The translations under genes were made by a program, and so were the position numbers. 32,349 nt of DNA from Pseudomonadota bacterium (GTDB lineage Bacteria; Pseudomonadota; Gammaproteobacteria; Arenicellales; Arenicellaceae), in the NCBI GenBank assembly GCA_018660405.1, contig JABJKL010000057.1:1-32349 (forward strand), read 5' to 3'. Below are positions 20,450 to 32,001 of the stretch, piece after piece. The notes beneath the pieces are model-generated. The model was not told the origin of the DNA. It saw only the letters and a program-made list of their open reading frames with translations, and did no database searches. Each line of letters starts with the position of its first letter. Position 1 is the first letter of the stretch.

Positions 20450-22504
20450 CTACCAAATTTTAACGCGCTCGCTTATTGGAAGATACAAGCGCCCATTTTC
20501 AGTCACATTAAATGCGGTATAAAATTCAGGCACGTTACGCACTACGCCATTTACTCGAAAGCGGAACGGAGAATGTGAATCCGTAGCGATTCGTTGCCGT
20601 AAGGCTTGATCGCGATATTTGCCAGCGAACCCCTGAGCCCAACCGATAAATACTCGTTGCTCGCCGGAAAAACCATCGATCTCCGGTGCGGAGGCGTTGG
20701 AAAGAGACATCTTATAGGCCTTCATCGCAATGCTCAGTCCACCCAGGTCGCCAATATTTTCTCCCAGGGTGAATTCTCCGTTTACAGGCAGATCGTCTAA
20801 AACGGTATAGCTGCTGTATTGTGCAACCAATTTTTCGGTTCGCTGCTCGAACTCTTTGCGGTCCTCGTCAGACCACCAGTTACGCAGCACGCCGTCACCA
20901 TCGAAGGTGCTACCCATATCGTCAAAACCATGGCCAATTTCGTGACCAATCACCCCGCCAATTGCGCCATAGTTAATCGCGTCGTCTGCCGCCAGGTCAA
21001 AAAAAGGTGGTTGCAGAATAGCGGCGGGAAAAACGATCTCATTGAGCGAGGGGTTGTAGTAGGCATTCACCGTTTGCGGCGTCATCGACCATTCGTGTTT
21101 GAGCACAGGGCCTTTAAGTTTTTCTATGGCACGGTTGTGTTCAACCAGAGTCGCACGCTCAAGATTGCCAAACAAATCATCGGCAGTTATCTCGAGCTTT
21201 GAATAATCTTTCCAGATATCGGGGTAGCCTATTTTGGGAGTAAATTTGGCCAGCTTATCCAGGGCCTCGATTCGGGTTTCTTCACCCATCCAGGCGAGAC
21301 TACCAATGCTTTCTTTGTACGCGGCAACCAGATTATTAACCAGCGCGACCATGCGTTCTTTGGCCTCTGGCGGAAAGTGCTTTTTCACGTAAACTTTTCC
21401 GACCAGCTCACCGACCACACCATTCACCCGATCAACGCCACGACGCCATAAAGGGCGTTGTTCCTCGGTGCCATTCAATACCGTGCCGTAGAAGTTGAAG
21501 TTTTGCTTGTCCAGGGCTTCGGTAAGAGAGCTGGCGTTTTGGTTAAGTACCGCCCAGCGTAACCACAGCTTCCAGTCTTCAAGGGGCGTGTTTACTATGA
21601 CGGCATCCAGGCCGGTGACATACGCGGGTTGGCCGACGACCAACACCTCCAAATCCGGCACTCCAGAAGTTTCCAGAAAAACATCCCATGCCAGCGCCGG
21701 ACTGAGGCTTGTAAGCTCGCTGCGGGTCTTGGGGTTATACATCTTGGCCATATCGCGCGTCTCTTCTTTGCGCAAATGGTTGGCAGCAAAACGTGTTTCC
21801 AGTGCGAGGATGGTTTGCGCACCATTTTCTATCAAATCAAAGTCGGCCAGTTGGAACATGGCCGCAATATGCTCAACGTAGGCGGTTCTAATTTCGGCAA
21901 ATTTTTGGTCCTCGTCAAGATAGTACTCACGGTCAGGAAGCCCGAGACCACTTTGCCAGGCGTAGATTGCGTAACGTGTAGGATCAGCCATGTCCGGATA
22001 CAGGCTCAGGCTGAGGGGAGTATCAACACCCAAAGTGTTGAGCCAGCCGAAAGTGCGGGCCAGCGAGCTGTGATCGTTAATGTCATCGATTCTTTTCAGC
22101 GCCGGATCAAGCGGTTTTACCCCTAGGCGCTCACGAGTCTCGGTGTCCAGAAAAGAGCGATAAAGGTCACCCACTTTTTGTTCGTCGCTACCGGCCATGG
22201 CGGTTGCATCGGCAAGCTCATCAATGATTGCGCGAACATCTTCTTGAGATTTGTCTCGCAAAAGATCAAAGGTGCCAAAGCGCGATTTGTCAGCGGGAAT
22301 CTCAGCGCTGTCTAACCAGCCGCCGTTCACGTATGAGAAAAAATCATCCTCAGGCGCTATTGAGTTGTTCATGTTGTCCACGAGGACGCCCGACACTAAT
22401 GGCGGAACAGAGTCGCTGCAAGCAGCGATAGTCAGCGTTGCGCAAATTATTAAAATACGGGAGTGATGCAAAATAGTTCTGGCTGACATAGCATGGACCT
22501 TCAT
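20450..22504 (-). CDS. M13 (neprilysin/PepO-type) zinc metallopeptidase, predicted lipoprotein
   Basis: HExxH in GGVIGHEIGHGFDDMGSTFDGDG; ENIGDLGGLSIA; lipobox TIAACSD; 684 aa. Confidence 0.95.
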   Translation of the reverse strand: MKVHAMSARTILHHSRILIICATLTIAACSDSVPPLVSGVLVDNMNNSIAPEDDFFSYVNGGWLDSAEIPADKSRFGTFDLLRDKSQEDVRAIIDELADATAMAGSDEQKVGDLYRSFLDTETRERLGVKPLDPALKRIDDINDHSSLARTFGWLNTLGVDTPLSLSLYPDMADPTRYAIYAWQSGLGLPDREYYLDEDQKFAEIRTAYVEHIAAMFQLADFDLIENGAQTILALETRFAANHLRKEETRDMAKMYNPKTRSELTSLSPALAWDVFLETSGVPDLEVLVVGQPAYVTGLDAVIVNTPLEDWKLWLRWAVLNQNASSLTEALDKQNFNFYGTVLNGTEEQRPLWRRGVDRVNGVVGELVGKVYVKKHFPPEAKERMVALVNNLVAAYKESIGSLAWMGEETRIEALDKLAKFTPKIGYPDIWKDYSKLEITADDLFGNLERATLVEHNRAIEKLKGPVLKHEWSMTPQTVNAYYNPSLNEIVFPAAILQPPFFDLAADDAINYGAIGGVIGHEIGHGFDDMGSTFDGDGVLRNWWSDEDRKEFEQRTEKLVAQYSSYTVLDDLPVNGEFTLGENIGDLGGLSIAMKAYKMSLSNASAPEIDGFSGEQRVFIGWAQGFAGKYRDQALRQRIATDSHSPFRFRVNGVVRNVPEFYTAFNVTENGRLYLPISERVKIW

Positions 22505-22653
22505 GGCGATAGATTCGATGGTTTAATACTCTACGTCAAGAGTTTATACAAAGGCGTCCTTGGTGAACAGCTAGTGTTGTGGATTAAATAGACTACACCA
22601 GATGACGACAGCGTAACGCAAATTTACGGGGTGGTTTTTGATAGAGATGGGCG

Positions 22654-22980
22654 ATGGGCAGGCGAGTATTTAACACACTGGGAGCAAGTGACGAAGAGCT
22701 TGAGGGCTTGAGGCAAGCATTGGATGGCGCGGAAATAGCATTTTACGAAACCCACGCTGGCTTTTGGGGTGTTGGCACGCCGGCCCTGTGGATCCACGAT
22801 GCTACACAGTACGATACAGCCAGAGGTGTTATAAACGCCTTTGAGCAAGAGTGGGGCAATACCCTGTCCGAAGAAACGGGCTCTTATATCTCTCAAATCA
22901 ATTGGCGATTGGTGCCCGCGTTTATATTTTTAATCGGTGCTGTTATATGGATGTGTTTGGCATTTTTTCGTTTTGGCTAA
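22654..22980 (+). CDS. DUF6164-like small membrane protein
   Basis: LGASDEELEGLRQALDGAEIAFYETHAGFWGVGTPALWIHDATQYDTARGVINAFEQEW plus C-terminal TM; resembles DUF6164 from memory. Confidence 0.65.
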   Translation: MGRRVFNTLGASDEELEGLRQALDGAEIAFYETHAGFWGVGTPALWIHDATQYDTARGVINAFEQEWGNTLSEETGSYISQINWRLVPAFIFLIGAVIWMCLAFFRFG

Positions 22981-23064
22981 TTCAGGGCTTATCTGCTTCG
23001 CTTGAAGGCCGTCTGTGTTTTAATTGGCGTTATGAAACTTAATCGATAAAGCACATTTCAAAAC

Positions 23065-24129
23065 ATGCCTAAATTTTGGAATGACCGAATTAATACCCTC
23101 ACGCCATATGTTCCAGGAGAGCAGCCGCGAGATCAGGGATTACTCAAGCTGAATACGAATGAATGCCCCTACGGGCCTTCGCCCGCAGCGTTACAGGCGA
23201 TCGAGGCGACGATCGGTAATAACCTGATGCGTTACCCAGACCCGCACGCGACCAAGTTGTGTGCCAGCATTGCCGAGTTTTACTCTCTTGGAGCCGAACA
23301 GGTATTTGTCGGTAACGGTTCAGACGAAGTCCTGGCGCATATTTTTGGTGGCTTGTTTAGTAATACTGGTGCCGTTCTTTCATCCGAAATTACCTACGGG
23401 TTTTACCCGATTTACTGCCGGTATTTTGGTTTGCAATACCAGGCAATTCCTGTTCAGGATGACTTATCGATAAGTGTGGATTCGTTGTTGGACGCGTCAA
23501 GTCGTTGCGGAGGAATTATTTTGGCAAACCCCAATGCTGCGACCGGAATGGCATTGAGCCTTGGTGAAATAGCTCGACTACTGACCGCGAATCCCGACAC
23601 AACGGTGGTAATTGATGAGGCATACGCCGATTTTGGTACCGACTCAGCCATCGCTTTGTTATCCGATCATGCCAACCTGGTGGTGGTACAAACGTGCTCG
23701 AAATCTCGTGGTTTAGCAGGCTTGCGTGTTGGCATGGCTTTAGGTTCGCAGGAAATGATCGAAGGGCTTAACCGGATGAAGGACAGCTTTAATTCCTACC
23801 CGCTTGATCAGCTTGCTCAAGCGGGAGCCGCCGCCGCTTTTACAGACAAAGCGTATTTTGATCAAACACGAAACAAGATTATTGCCACGCGAGGGCGATT
23901 TGCTTCAGAAGTAGAATCGGCGGGTTATGAGTGCGTTCCTTCGGTTGCCAATTTCCTTTTGATTCGGCATCCGAAGCTCAGTGGTGATGAGTTTTATAGC
24001 CAGTTACGTGAACGAGGAATTCTGGTGCGCCATCTGACTGATCAAAGGCTTGTACCGTATGTTCGTATAAGCATTGGTACGGATGAGCAAATGGATCAAG
24101 TGGTTACTGTGTTACATGAGCTAGTTTAG
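23065..24129 (+). CDS. hisC: Histidinol-phosphate aminotransferase
   Basis: LKLNTNECPYGPSPAALQAI, YPDPHATKLCASIAEFY, FVGNGSDEVLAHIF, VIDEAYADFG, TCSKSRGLAGLRVGMALG (PLP lysine). Confidence 0.94.
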   Translation: MPKFWNDRINTLTPYVPGEQPRDQGLLKLNTNECPYGPSPAALQAIEATIGNNLMRYPDPHATKLCASIAEFYSLGAEQVFVGNGSDEVLAHIFGGLFSNTGAVLSSEITYGFYPIYCRYFGLQYQAIPVQDDLSISVDSLLDASSRCGGIILANPNAATGMALSLGEIARLLTANPDTTVVIDEAYADFGTDSAIALLSDHANLVVVQTCSKSRGLAGLRVGMALGSQEMIEGLNRMKDSFNSYPLDQLAQAGAAAAFTDKAYFDQTRNKIIATRGRFASEVESAGYECVPSVANFLLIRHPKLSGDEFYSQLRERGILVRHLTDQRLVPYVRISIGTDEQMDQVVTVLHELV

Positions 24130-24149
24130 GACGCTACACTAACGTAGTT

Positions 24150-24797
24150 ATGACTGACAAGAAGGAAGCGCATGCGCGGCTAGCGCAATATGCTAATGAA
24201 TACAGTCTTGACGCCAAAAAAATAGACTTGTTAATTGAATATTTGGCGCTGTTGCGACAGTGGAATGGAAGCCATAATCTCACGTCTATAGTGGATTGGT
24301 TAGAAATGGTGGATTTGCATGTGTTAGATGCTTTGACAGTGTTACCGTTTATATACGGGAAGGCAGTTTTGGATGTGGGTAGTGGTGCCGGCGTTCCTGG
24401 CATCCCGCTAGCGATCGCATGTTCAGAACTCGCCGTTCATTCGGTAGATAGCCGACGAAAAAAAATCCAATTTCAAATACACGCGCAACACGCCTTGGGG
24501 GTAACAAACTTTTTTCCTGTTCATAGCCGGGTTGAGCAATATCAGCCAGGCCAAAAATTTGATACGCTCGCTTGCCGCGCATTTGCCTCGCTCGAATTGT
24601 TTGTAAAAAGTAGCATTGATTTATGTAAACCAAATGGCAGGCTGCTTGCGATGAAGGGCGCTTATCCAGCCGATGAGCTAGAGAAACTAAGCCCGGAAGT
24701 AGTAGATGTGATTGCCGTTCACGAATTGAGCATTCCCGGGCGAGCGTTGACGAGCCGCCATCTTGTCGAGATGGCGCCTGCAAATTGTAAGAATTAG
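24150..24797 (+). CDS. rsmG: 16S rRNA (guanine527-N7)-methyltransferase
   Basis: RQWNGSHNLTSIVDWLEMVDLHVLDALTVLPFIYGKAVLDVGSGAGVPGIPLAIA; CRAFASLELFVKSS. Confidence 0.96.
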   Translation: MTDKKEAHARLAQYANEYSLDAKKIDLLIEYLALLRQWNGSHNLTSIVDWLEMVDLHVLDALTVLPFIYGKAVLDVGSGAGVPGIPLAIACSELAVHSVDSRRKKIQFQIHAQHALGVTNFFPVHSRVEQYQPGQKFDTLACRAFASLELFVKSSIDLCKPNGRLLAMKGAYPADELEKLSPEVVDVIAVHELSIPGRALTSRHLVEMAPANCKN

Positions 24798-24807
24798 AAA
24801 GGCTAGC

Positions 24808-25608
24808 ATGACCAATCCAGCGAGAGTTATTGCCATCACCAACCAGAAAGGCGGTGTTGGGAAGACGACAACGGCCATTAATTTGGCCGCGACCCTTGTG
24901 AAGGAAAAGCAGAGAGTTTTGCTGGTTGATCTGGACCCGCAAGGTAATGGCAGCGTCGGCCTGGGAGCTTATCCTGACCCAAAAGGCAACACTATTTATC
25001 CTGTATTGCTAGAGCAGCGCGCTATAGCAGATGTAATAATAAAAACAGATTCAGGTGTCGATGTGGTTGCTGCGAATGGCGATCTCGCCGGAGCACAAGT
25101 AGAGTTATTGCATGAGATAGGCCGGGAAATGAGGCTCAGAACTGCGCTTAAACCTGTTTTAGAGCAATATGATTATGTGCTCATCGATTGTCCCCCCGCC
25201 TTAAACGTGCTGACCGTGAACGCGTTGGTAGCTGCGGAGAGCGTCATTATTCCAATGCAATGCGAGTATTTCGCGCTTGAAGGGTTGAGTTCGTTGGTGG
25301 CTACGGTTCGTAAAATACGCGAAACACTGAACCCACGTTTAAAAATTAATGGCTTGGTACGTACCATGTTTGATGGCCGCAATAGTTTAGCCAATGAAGT
25401 GTCGAACCAGTTAACAGATCATTTTGGTGATATGGTTTATCAAACAATTATTCCGCGGAATGTGCGCTTGGCGGAAGCTCCCAGTCACGGAAAACCGGTT
25501 ATTATGTATGATCCGTGGTCTAAGGGTTCAAGGGCGCATGTTCGCCTTGCTCAAGAGTTTATGAAACGGCAAAAAAGAGGCAAAAAAGAGGCAACGAAAC
25601 ATGAGTAG
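24808..25608 (+). CDS. parA: Chromosome-partitioning ATPase ParA (Soj)
   Basis: RVIAITNQKGGVGKTTTAINLAATL deviant Walker A, LLVDLDPQGNGSVGLG, IDCPPALNVLTVNAL. ORF track starts at 24763; ATG 24808 fits the conserved N-terminus. Confidence 0.97.
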   Translation: MTNPARVIAITNQKGGVGKTTTAINLAATLVKEKQRVLLVDLDPQGNGSVGLGAYPDPKGNTIYPVLLEQRAIADVIIKTDSGVDVVAANGDLAGAQVELLHEIGREMRLRTALKPVLEQYDYVLIDCPPALNVLTVNALVAAESVIIPMQCEYFALEGLSSLVATVRKIRETLNPRLKINGLVRTMFDGRNSLANEVSNQLTDHFGDMVYQTIIPRNVRLAEAPSHGKPVIMYDPWSKGSRAHVRLAQEFMKRQKRGKKEATKHE

Positions 25609-26455
25609 CACTACTCGCTTGGGCCGTGGTTTGGATGTGTTGTTGGGGGATTTGCCCGGTGAAGTCACCGGTGGCGACCTTAAAACATTACCGATTGAAA
25701 AGCTACAGCGGGGGCAATACCAACCCCGCTCTCATATGGACAAGGAGTCCTTGCATGAGTTAGCTGATTCGATTCGATCACAGGGTGTGCTGCAGCCCAT
25801 CATTGTTCGACCGATTGCCGAAGATCAATATGAGATCATTGCTGGCGAACGTCGTTGGCGTGCTGCGCAATTGGCAGAATTGGCCGACGTACCAGTTGTG
25901 GTCAGAGACATTCCCGATGAGGCTGCGTTGGCAGTTGCCTTGGTTGAAAACATTCAAAGGGAAAATTTGAATCCGATCGAAGAGGCTGTCGGACTACAAC
26001 GGCTGGTAGATGAATTCGGACTAACGCATGAAAAAGCGGCAGGGCTTGTAGGGCGTTCGAGAGTGTCTGTAAGTAACTTGTTGAGGTTACTGTCGTTGGG
26101 TGATGTCGCGCGTGATTTGTTGGAACGAGGCAAAATTGAGATGGGGCATGCGCGGGCGCTGCTTGCGTTATCGGCTTCCAAGCAGGATGCGGTGGCGCGC
26201 GAAATCTATGCGAAGCAGTTGTCAGTACGTCAAACTGAGAGCCTGGTTAGGTCGAGCGAGAAAAAGGCCACCAGCCAAAAGTCGGCCTTGAAAAAAGATG
26301 CTGATGTCGAACGACTGCAGTTAAATTTGTCAGAACTGTTGGGCGCAAAGGTTGATGTTCAAGGCCAAGGCGAGAAAGGGAAATTGGTAATTTCTTACAG
26401 CAGTCTGGAGCAATTGGACGGTGTTTTGCAGAGGCTTGGTTATAAAGACAAGTAG
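25601..26455 (+). CDS. parB: Chromosome-partitioning protein ParB (Spo0J)
   Basis: QYQPRSHMDKESLHELADSIRSQGVLQPIIVRP, YEIIAGERRWRAAQLA, ALVENIQRENLNPIEEA; overlaps parA by 8 nt (ATGAGTAG). Confidence 0.98.
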   Translation: MSSTTRLGRGLDVLLGDLPGEVTGGDLKTLPIEKLQRGQYQPRSHMDKESLHELADSIRSQGVLQPIIVRPIAEDQYEIIAGERRWRAAQLAELADVPVVVRDIPDEAALAVALVENIQRENLNPIEEAVGLQRLVDEFGLTHEKAAGLVGRSRVSVSNLLRLLSLGDVARDLLERGKIEMGHARALLALSASKQDAVAREIYAKQLSVRQTESLVRSSEKKATSQKSALKKDADVERLQLNLSELLGAKVDVQGQGEKGKLVISYSSLEQLDGVLQRLGYKDK

Positions 26456-26476
26456 GTAGAGACGCGACAGAAATTC

Positions 26477-26510
26477 GAGTGAGTAGCGGCCACTTAACTT
26501 ACTCTTTTTA
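26477..26510 (+). terminator. Possible Rho-independent terminator after parB
   Basis: GAGTGAGT (26477-26484) can pair with ACTTACTC (26497-26504), one G-U, followed by TTTTTA; 22 bp after the parB stop. Low-GC stem, so tentative. Confidence 0.4.
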
Positions 26511-26526
26511 TATAGTGTTTTGGCGG

Positions 26527-26555
26527 TTGACCATAAGATATCTGCACACTATACT
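26527..26555 (+). promoter_or_regulatory. Sigma-70 promoter for the atp operon (TTGACC-N17-TATACT)
   Basis: TTGACC at 26527-26532, 17-bp spacer, TATACT at 26550-26555, about 90 bp upstream of atpI. Confidence 0.75.
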
Positions 26556-26646
26556 CGCGCCCGAATTTGCTGGTTCGTCGTTTAATTTTAGCGTTGTTAG
26601 GTTTTTTGTTAGGCAGCTGTCTAAATAGCAGTGTTGGATAAAGACG

Positions 26647-27030
26647 TTGATCAATAAAGGCATAGTTCGAGGTGCACAGCGGTGCTTGGTGGCGCAGTTA
26701 ATTATCACCATCATGACTGCAGTTGGGTTATTGCTGGTGTATGGGGCTCAGTTTTTTCAAGCCTCGGTGTACGGTGGGTTGCTGGGGATGTTAAATACGC
26801 TCATTCTGGCGCGTCGGGTCAACCGCGGGAAGTCTGCCAGCGGTTTAATGCGTCATGCTCAGTTAGGGCTGTTTGAGCGATGGGCGGTAGTTATTGTTTT
26901 TTTGGCGCTGGCGTTTCTGAAGCTGAACCTTTTGCCGTTTCCACTGATATTAACCATGGCGCTTACGTACCTTGGGTATTTTTTTACTGATGATTCGCAG
27001 CAGGTCAGTCGTCGTAACGACAATAAATAG
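26647..27030 (+). CDS. atpI: ATP synthase assembly protein AtpI
   Basis: 127-aa four-TM protein heading the atp operon; YGGLLGMLNTLILARRV typical of AtpI. Confidence 0.88.
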   Translation: MINKGIVRGAQRCLVAQLIITIMTAVGLLLVYGAQFFQASVYGGLLGMLNTLILARRVNRGKSASGLMRHAQLGLFERWAVVIVFLALAFLKLNLLPFPLILTMALTYLGYFFTDDSQQVSRRNDNK

Positions 27031-27058
27031 TAGCGATGCTGATGCAAGCGATCATTAA

Positions 27059-28051
<993 letters not shown>

Positions 28052-28066
28052 AGACAGAATAAATAG

Positions 28067-28372
<306 letters not shown>

Positions 28373-28470
28373 CGATGGTGTTAGGACTTGGAGCGTTTTT
28401 GCGCATGTTGGCGTTCGCGAACAAAGCTCTATTTTGTCGGCAACTTTCGTTTAGCTAAAGAGGAATCGAA

Positions 28471-28947
28471 ATGATCAATATGACGCTGGCACTCCAGTTA
28501 GTGGTATTTGGCCTGTTTTGGTGGTTTGCCCAAAAATACGTTTGGGTCCCTATCATGGCGGCCCTTGAAGAGCGTAAAAAGGGTATCGCAGATTCACTGT
28601 CTGCAGCCGAGCGTGCAAAAACTGATCAGCAAGACGCGCAGAAAAATGCTGACAAGCTGATCACAAAGGCCAAGGATCAAGCAGCAGAGATTGTTGCAAA
28701 AGCTGAAAAGCGCGGTAGCGCTGTAGTGGACGAAGCCAAAGATACAGCCAAGGCAGAAGGCGGACGTATTTTGACCGCAGCGCAAGCTGAAGTTGATCAA
28801 GAAACCAATCGTGCTCGTGAAGCCTTGCGTGGTGAAATAGCGTCACTGGCAGCAGCCGGAGCTTCAAAAATCCTGGCTAAAGAAATTGATGCGACGACGC
28901 ATGCAAAGCTAATTGATGACTTGGTCGGTGAGATCAAGGCGGGATAA
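28471..28947 (+). CDS. atpF: F0F1 ATP synthase subunit b
   Basis: N-terminal TM then Ala-rich coiled coil; position between atpE and atpH. Confidence 0.97.
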   Translation: MINMTLALQLVVFGLFWWFAQKYVWVPIMAALEERKKGIADSLSAAERAKTDQQDAQKNADKLITKAKDQAAEIVAKAEKRGSAVVDEAKDTAKAEGGRILTAAQAEVDQETNRAREALRGEIASLAAAGASKILAKEIDATTHAKLIDDLVGEIKAG

Positions 28948-28949
28948 AA

Positions 28950-29486
28950 ATGAGTGCGCCTATATCAATTGCCCGACCCTATGCTCAAGCTGTTTTTGAG
29001 CTAGCTAAAGAAAGCGATACTTTCGATCATTGGCTCGAGGGTTTGATGTTCGCTGCGGCAGTGGCAGACGACGAGAATATTGCGAGTCTGATCGCAGATC
29101 CGACCGTCAATAACGAGCGACTACACACCCTGCTAATTGATATTTGTGAAAGCAAGATGCCTGAAGGCGGCGATAATTTTTTAAAGTTGCTGGTGCAAAA
29201 TGGTCGCGTAGACTCCTTGCCAGGAATTGCTTCTCAGTTTGCGGAATTGGTGGATGCCGAGCGTAAAACGGTTACTGCTCAGGTAGTGTCTGCTCAAGAG
29301 CTTACCGATGCACAGCGTAATGATCTTCTCAGTGCGCTAGAGGTTCGATTGGGCCGTTCGATTAGTCTTAGTGAGTCTGTCGACGGCAGTTTGATGGGCG
29401 GCGCTATTGTGCAAGCGGGCGATTTGGTAATTGACGGCTCGGCGGCTGGCAAACTGGAAAAGCTTGCTGGCGCATTGGCCCGCTGA
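28950..29486 (+). CDS. atpH: F0F1 ATP synthase subunit delta
   Basis: ISIARPYAQAVFELAKESDTFDHW...GGAIVQAGDLVIDGSAAGKLEKLAGAL. Confidence 0.97.
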   Translation: MSAPISIARPYAQAVFELAKESDTFDHWLEGLMFAAAVADDENIASLIADPTVNNERLHTLLIDICESKMPEGGDNFLKLLVQNGRVDSLPGIASQFAELVDAERKTVTAQVVSAQELTDAQRNDLLSALEVRLGRSISLSESVDGSLMGGAIVQAGDLVIDGSAAGKLEKLAGALAR

Positions 29487-29561
29487 TATTTGTATAACCC
29501 CGCATTTTTATTACAGTATTTATATACATAAGTTCGAATAAACAGTTTAGGACGACACGTT

Positions 29562-31109
29562 ATGACAACACAACTTAACCCATCTGAAATCAGCGAGCTG
29601 ATCAAGGACCGGATAAAGAATTTTGATGCTTCTGCTGAAGCACGTACAGAAGGTACGGTCGTTGGTCTAACCGACGGCATTGCTTTGATCCACGGCCTTG
29701 CAGATGCAATGGCAGGCGAAATGCTGGAGTTTCCGGGCGATGTGTATGGCCTGGCGCTGAATCTCAAGCAGGACTCGGTGGGCGCGGTAATCCTTGGCGA
29801 TTACAAGCATATTTCTGAAGGCGATACGGTTAAATGTACGGGCCGAATACTTGAAGTGCCCGTTGGCGAAGACTTGCTGGGTCGGGTGGTCAACTCGCTG
29901 GGCGAGCCGATAGATGGCAAAGGCCCGGTTGATGCGGTCAGTTTCGAACCGATTGAGAAAGTTGCGCCTGGCGTGATTGCTCGTAAATCGGTGGATCAAC
30001 CGTTGCAAACAGGCTTGAAGTCAATCGATTCGATGGTGCCCATTGGCCGAGGCCAGCGAGAGTTAATTATTGGTGACCGCCAAACCGGCAAAACCGCGGT
30101 GGCGATTGATACCATCATTAATCAAAAAGGCACGGGCGTTAAATGTATTTACGTTGCGGTCGGTCAGAAAGCATCTTCAGTGGCGAGCGTGGTTCGCAAA
30201 CTGGAAGACCATGGTGCAATGGAGCATACGATTGTAGTTGCGGCAAATGCCTCGGACTCTGCGGCGATGCAATACATCGCGCCGTATTCCGGTTGTGCGA
30301 TGGGCGAGTATTTTCGCGACAAGGGTGAGGATGCCTTGATCGTGTATGACGATTTAACCAAACAAGCATGGGCATACCGTCAGGTCTCTTTATTGTTGCG
30401 CCGTCCGCCGGGCCGTGAAGCCTATCCTGGCGACGTCTTCTATTTGCACTCTCGTTTACTCGAGCGCGCAGCGCGGATTAACGCCGATTACGTAGAGAAA
30501 TTAACAGACGGTAAAGTCAAAGGGCAAACAGGCTCGTTGACAGCGTTGCCAATTATTGAAACCCAGGGCGGAGACGTATCGGCATTCGTGCCAACCAACG
30601 TGATTTCAATCACGGACGGGCAGATTTTTCTGGAATCAGATTTATTCAATGCGGGTATCCGTCCGGCGATCAATGCGGGTCTTTCGGTTTCTCGAGTCGG
30701 GGGCGCGGCGCAAACCAACATTATTAAGAAGCTCGGTGGTGGTGTCCGGTTGGCTTTGGCTCAATATCGCGAGTTGGCGGCATTCTCTCAGTTTGCTTCT
30801 GATCTTGATGATGCCACACGTAAGCAACTCGAGCGCGGCGAACGAGTAATGGAGTTGATGAAGCAAAATCAATACTCGCCGATGTCGGTTTCTGAAATGG
30901 CGCTAACATTGTATGCGGTAGAAAATGGTCATTTTGATGGCGTCGAGGTCAATAAAATTGTGTCTTGCGAAGGCGCGATGCAGGCCTACGTGAAAGACAA
31001 TGCCGCTGAATTAATGAGCAGCATAGAGCAGACACCGAAACTAGGCGATGAAGTGAAAAAGCAACTCAATGCGGTGTTGAAAGATTTTAAAGCCAATGGT
31101 GCTTGGTAA
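29562..31109 (+). CDS. atpA: F0F1 ATP synthase subunit alpha
   Basis: [19 protein letters not shown]; Walker-A-type [37 protein letters not shown]. Confidence 0.99.
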   Translation: MTTQLNPSEISELIKDRIKNFDASAEARTEGTVVGLTDGIALIHGLADAMAGEMLEFPGDVYGLALNLKQDSVGAVILGDYKHISEGDTVKCTGRILEVPVGEDLLGRVVNSLGEPIDGKGPVDAVSFEPIEKVAPGVIARKSVDQPLQTGLKSIDSMVPIGRGQRELIIGDRQTGKTAVAIDTIINQKGTGVKCIYVAVGQKASSVASVVRKLEDHGAMEHTIVVAANASDSAAMQYIAPYSGCAMGEYFRDKGEDALIVYDDLTKQAWAYRQVSLLLRRPPGREAYPGDVFYLHSRLLERAARINADYVEKLTDGKVKGQTGSLTALPIIETQGGDVSAFVPTNVISITDGQIFLESDLFNAGIRPAINAGLSVSRVGGAAQTNIIKKLGGGVRLALAQYRELAAFSQFASDLDDATRKQLERGERVMELMKQNQYSPMSVSEMALTLYAVENGHFDGVEVNKIVSCEGAMQAYVKDNAAELMSSIEQTPKLGDEVKKQLNAVLKDFKANGAW

Positions 31110-31134
31110 GCGATAGGTAAACGAGGGTTAAGCA

Positions 31135-32001
31135 ATGTCAGGCGCTAAAGAAATTCGTGGCAAGATCAAGAGTGTACAAAATACGCAGAAGATCACTAAA
31201 GCCATGGAAATGGTCGCAGCCAGCAAAATGCGAAAAGCCAAAGACCGTATGTTGGAGGCCAGGCCTTATGCACAAAAGATTCGTGCTGTAGTTGCTCATA
31301 TGGCTCGCGCCAGTTTGGAATATCGGCACCCGTTCACAATTGAGCGTGAAGTGAAACGTGTTGGCTATATTGTCGTCACCTCTGATCGCGGCCTTTGCGG
31401 TGGTTTAAACACTAATTTGCTGCGCGCGTTGGTTCGTGATGCCGCTGATTGGGACAGCAAGGGCGCGGAAATAGACATCACAACCATTGGCTCAAAAGCG
31501 TTAGGGTTTTTGCGGCGTCAGGGTGCCAATGTGGTTTCTGAAGTTTCGCATCTGGGCGACAAGCCAAACATGGTGGACTTGCTGGGCGGCATCAAAGTAA
31601 TGCTTGATGCGTATATGGACGGCAAGATTGACCGTTTGTATCTGGCCTCTAACGAGTTTGTTAACACCATGACTCAAGCGCCTACTTTTAAACAGGTGCT
31701 GCCGATTGAGCGGGTTGAAGCCGATGCAGACGTGCTGCCCAGCCATTGGGATTATTTATACGAGCCGGAGGCCAAGGTGGTGCTTGATACGGTGTTAACT
31801 CGCTATGTTGAAGCACAAATTTATCAAGGCGTGGTTGAGAATTTTGCGTGCGAGCAATCGGCGCGAATGGTGGCGATGAGGGCAGCGACGGACAATGCTG
31901 GCAGCCTCATCGACGATTTGGAAATGGTTTACAACAAGGCTCGACAGTCTGCGATCACTCAGGAAATATCTGAAATCGTTGCTGGCGCGGCGGCTGTTTA
32001 A
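31135..32001 (+). CDS. atpG: F0F1 ATP synthase subunit gamma
   Basis: [87 protein letters not shown]. Confidence 0.98.
   Translation: MSGAKEIRGKIKSVQNTQKITKAMEMVAASKMRKAKDRMLEARPYAQKIRAVVAHMARASLEYRHPFTIEREVKRVGYIVVTSDRGLCGGLNTNLLRALVRDAADWDSKGAEIDITTIGSKALGFLRRQGANVVSEVSHLGDKPNMVDLLGGIKVMLDAYMDGKIDRLYLASNEFVNTMTQAPTFKQVLPIERVEADADVLPSHWDYLYEPEAKVVLDTVLTRYVEAQIYQGVVENFACEQSARMVAMRAATDNAGSLIDDLEMVYNKARQSAITQEISEIVAGAAAV

Noticed and set aside
21381-21396. parS-like sequence TTTTTCACGTAAACTT within the M13 peptidase gene
   Set aside because: Lacks the CACGTG core and is not palindromic, unlike the two clear parS sites.
24349-24942. 197-aa minus-strand ORF across rsmG and the parA start
   Set aside because: Overlaps two convincing genes on the other strand and its sequence is low-complexity, shadow-like.
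25571-25588. Two A6G runs in parA resembling the dnaX-type A AAA AAG slippery heptamer
   Set aside because: Neither run is in the X XXY YYZ phase relative to the parA frame, and the stop codon follows closely, so there is no support for programmed frameshifting.
29294-29767. 157-aa minus-strand ORF across the atpH/atpA junction
   Set aside because: Ser/Arg-rich antisense translation over conserved atp genes; no family resemblance.
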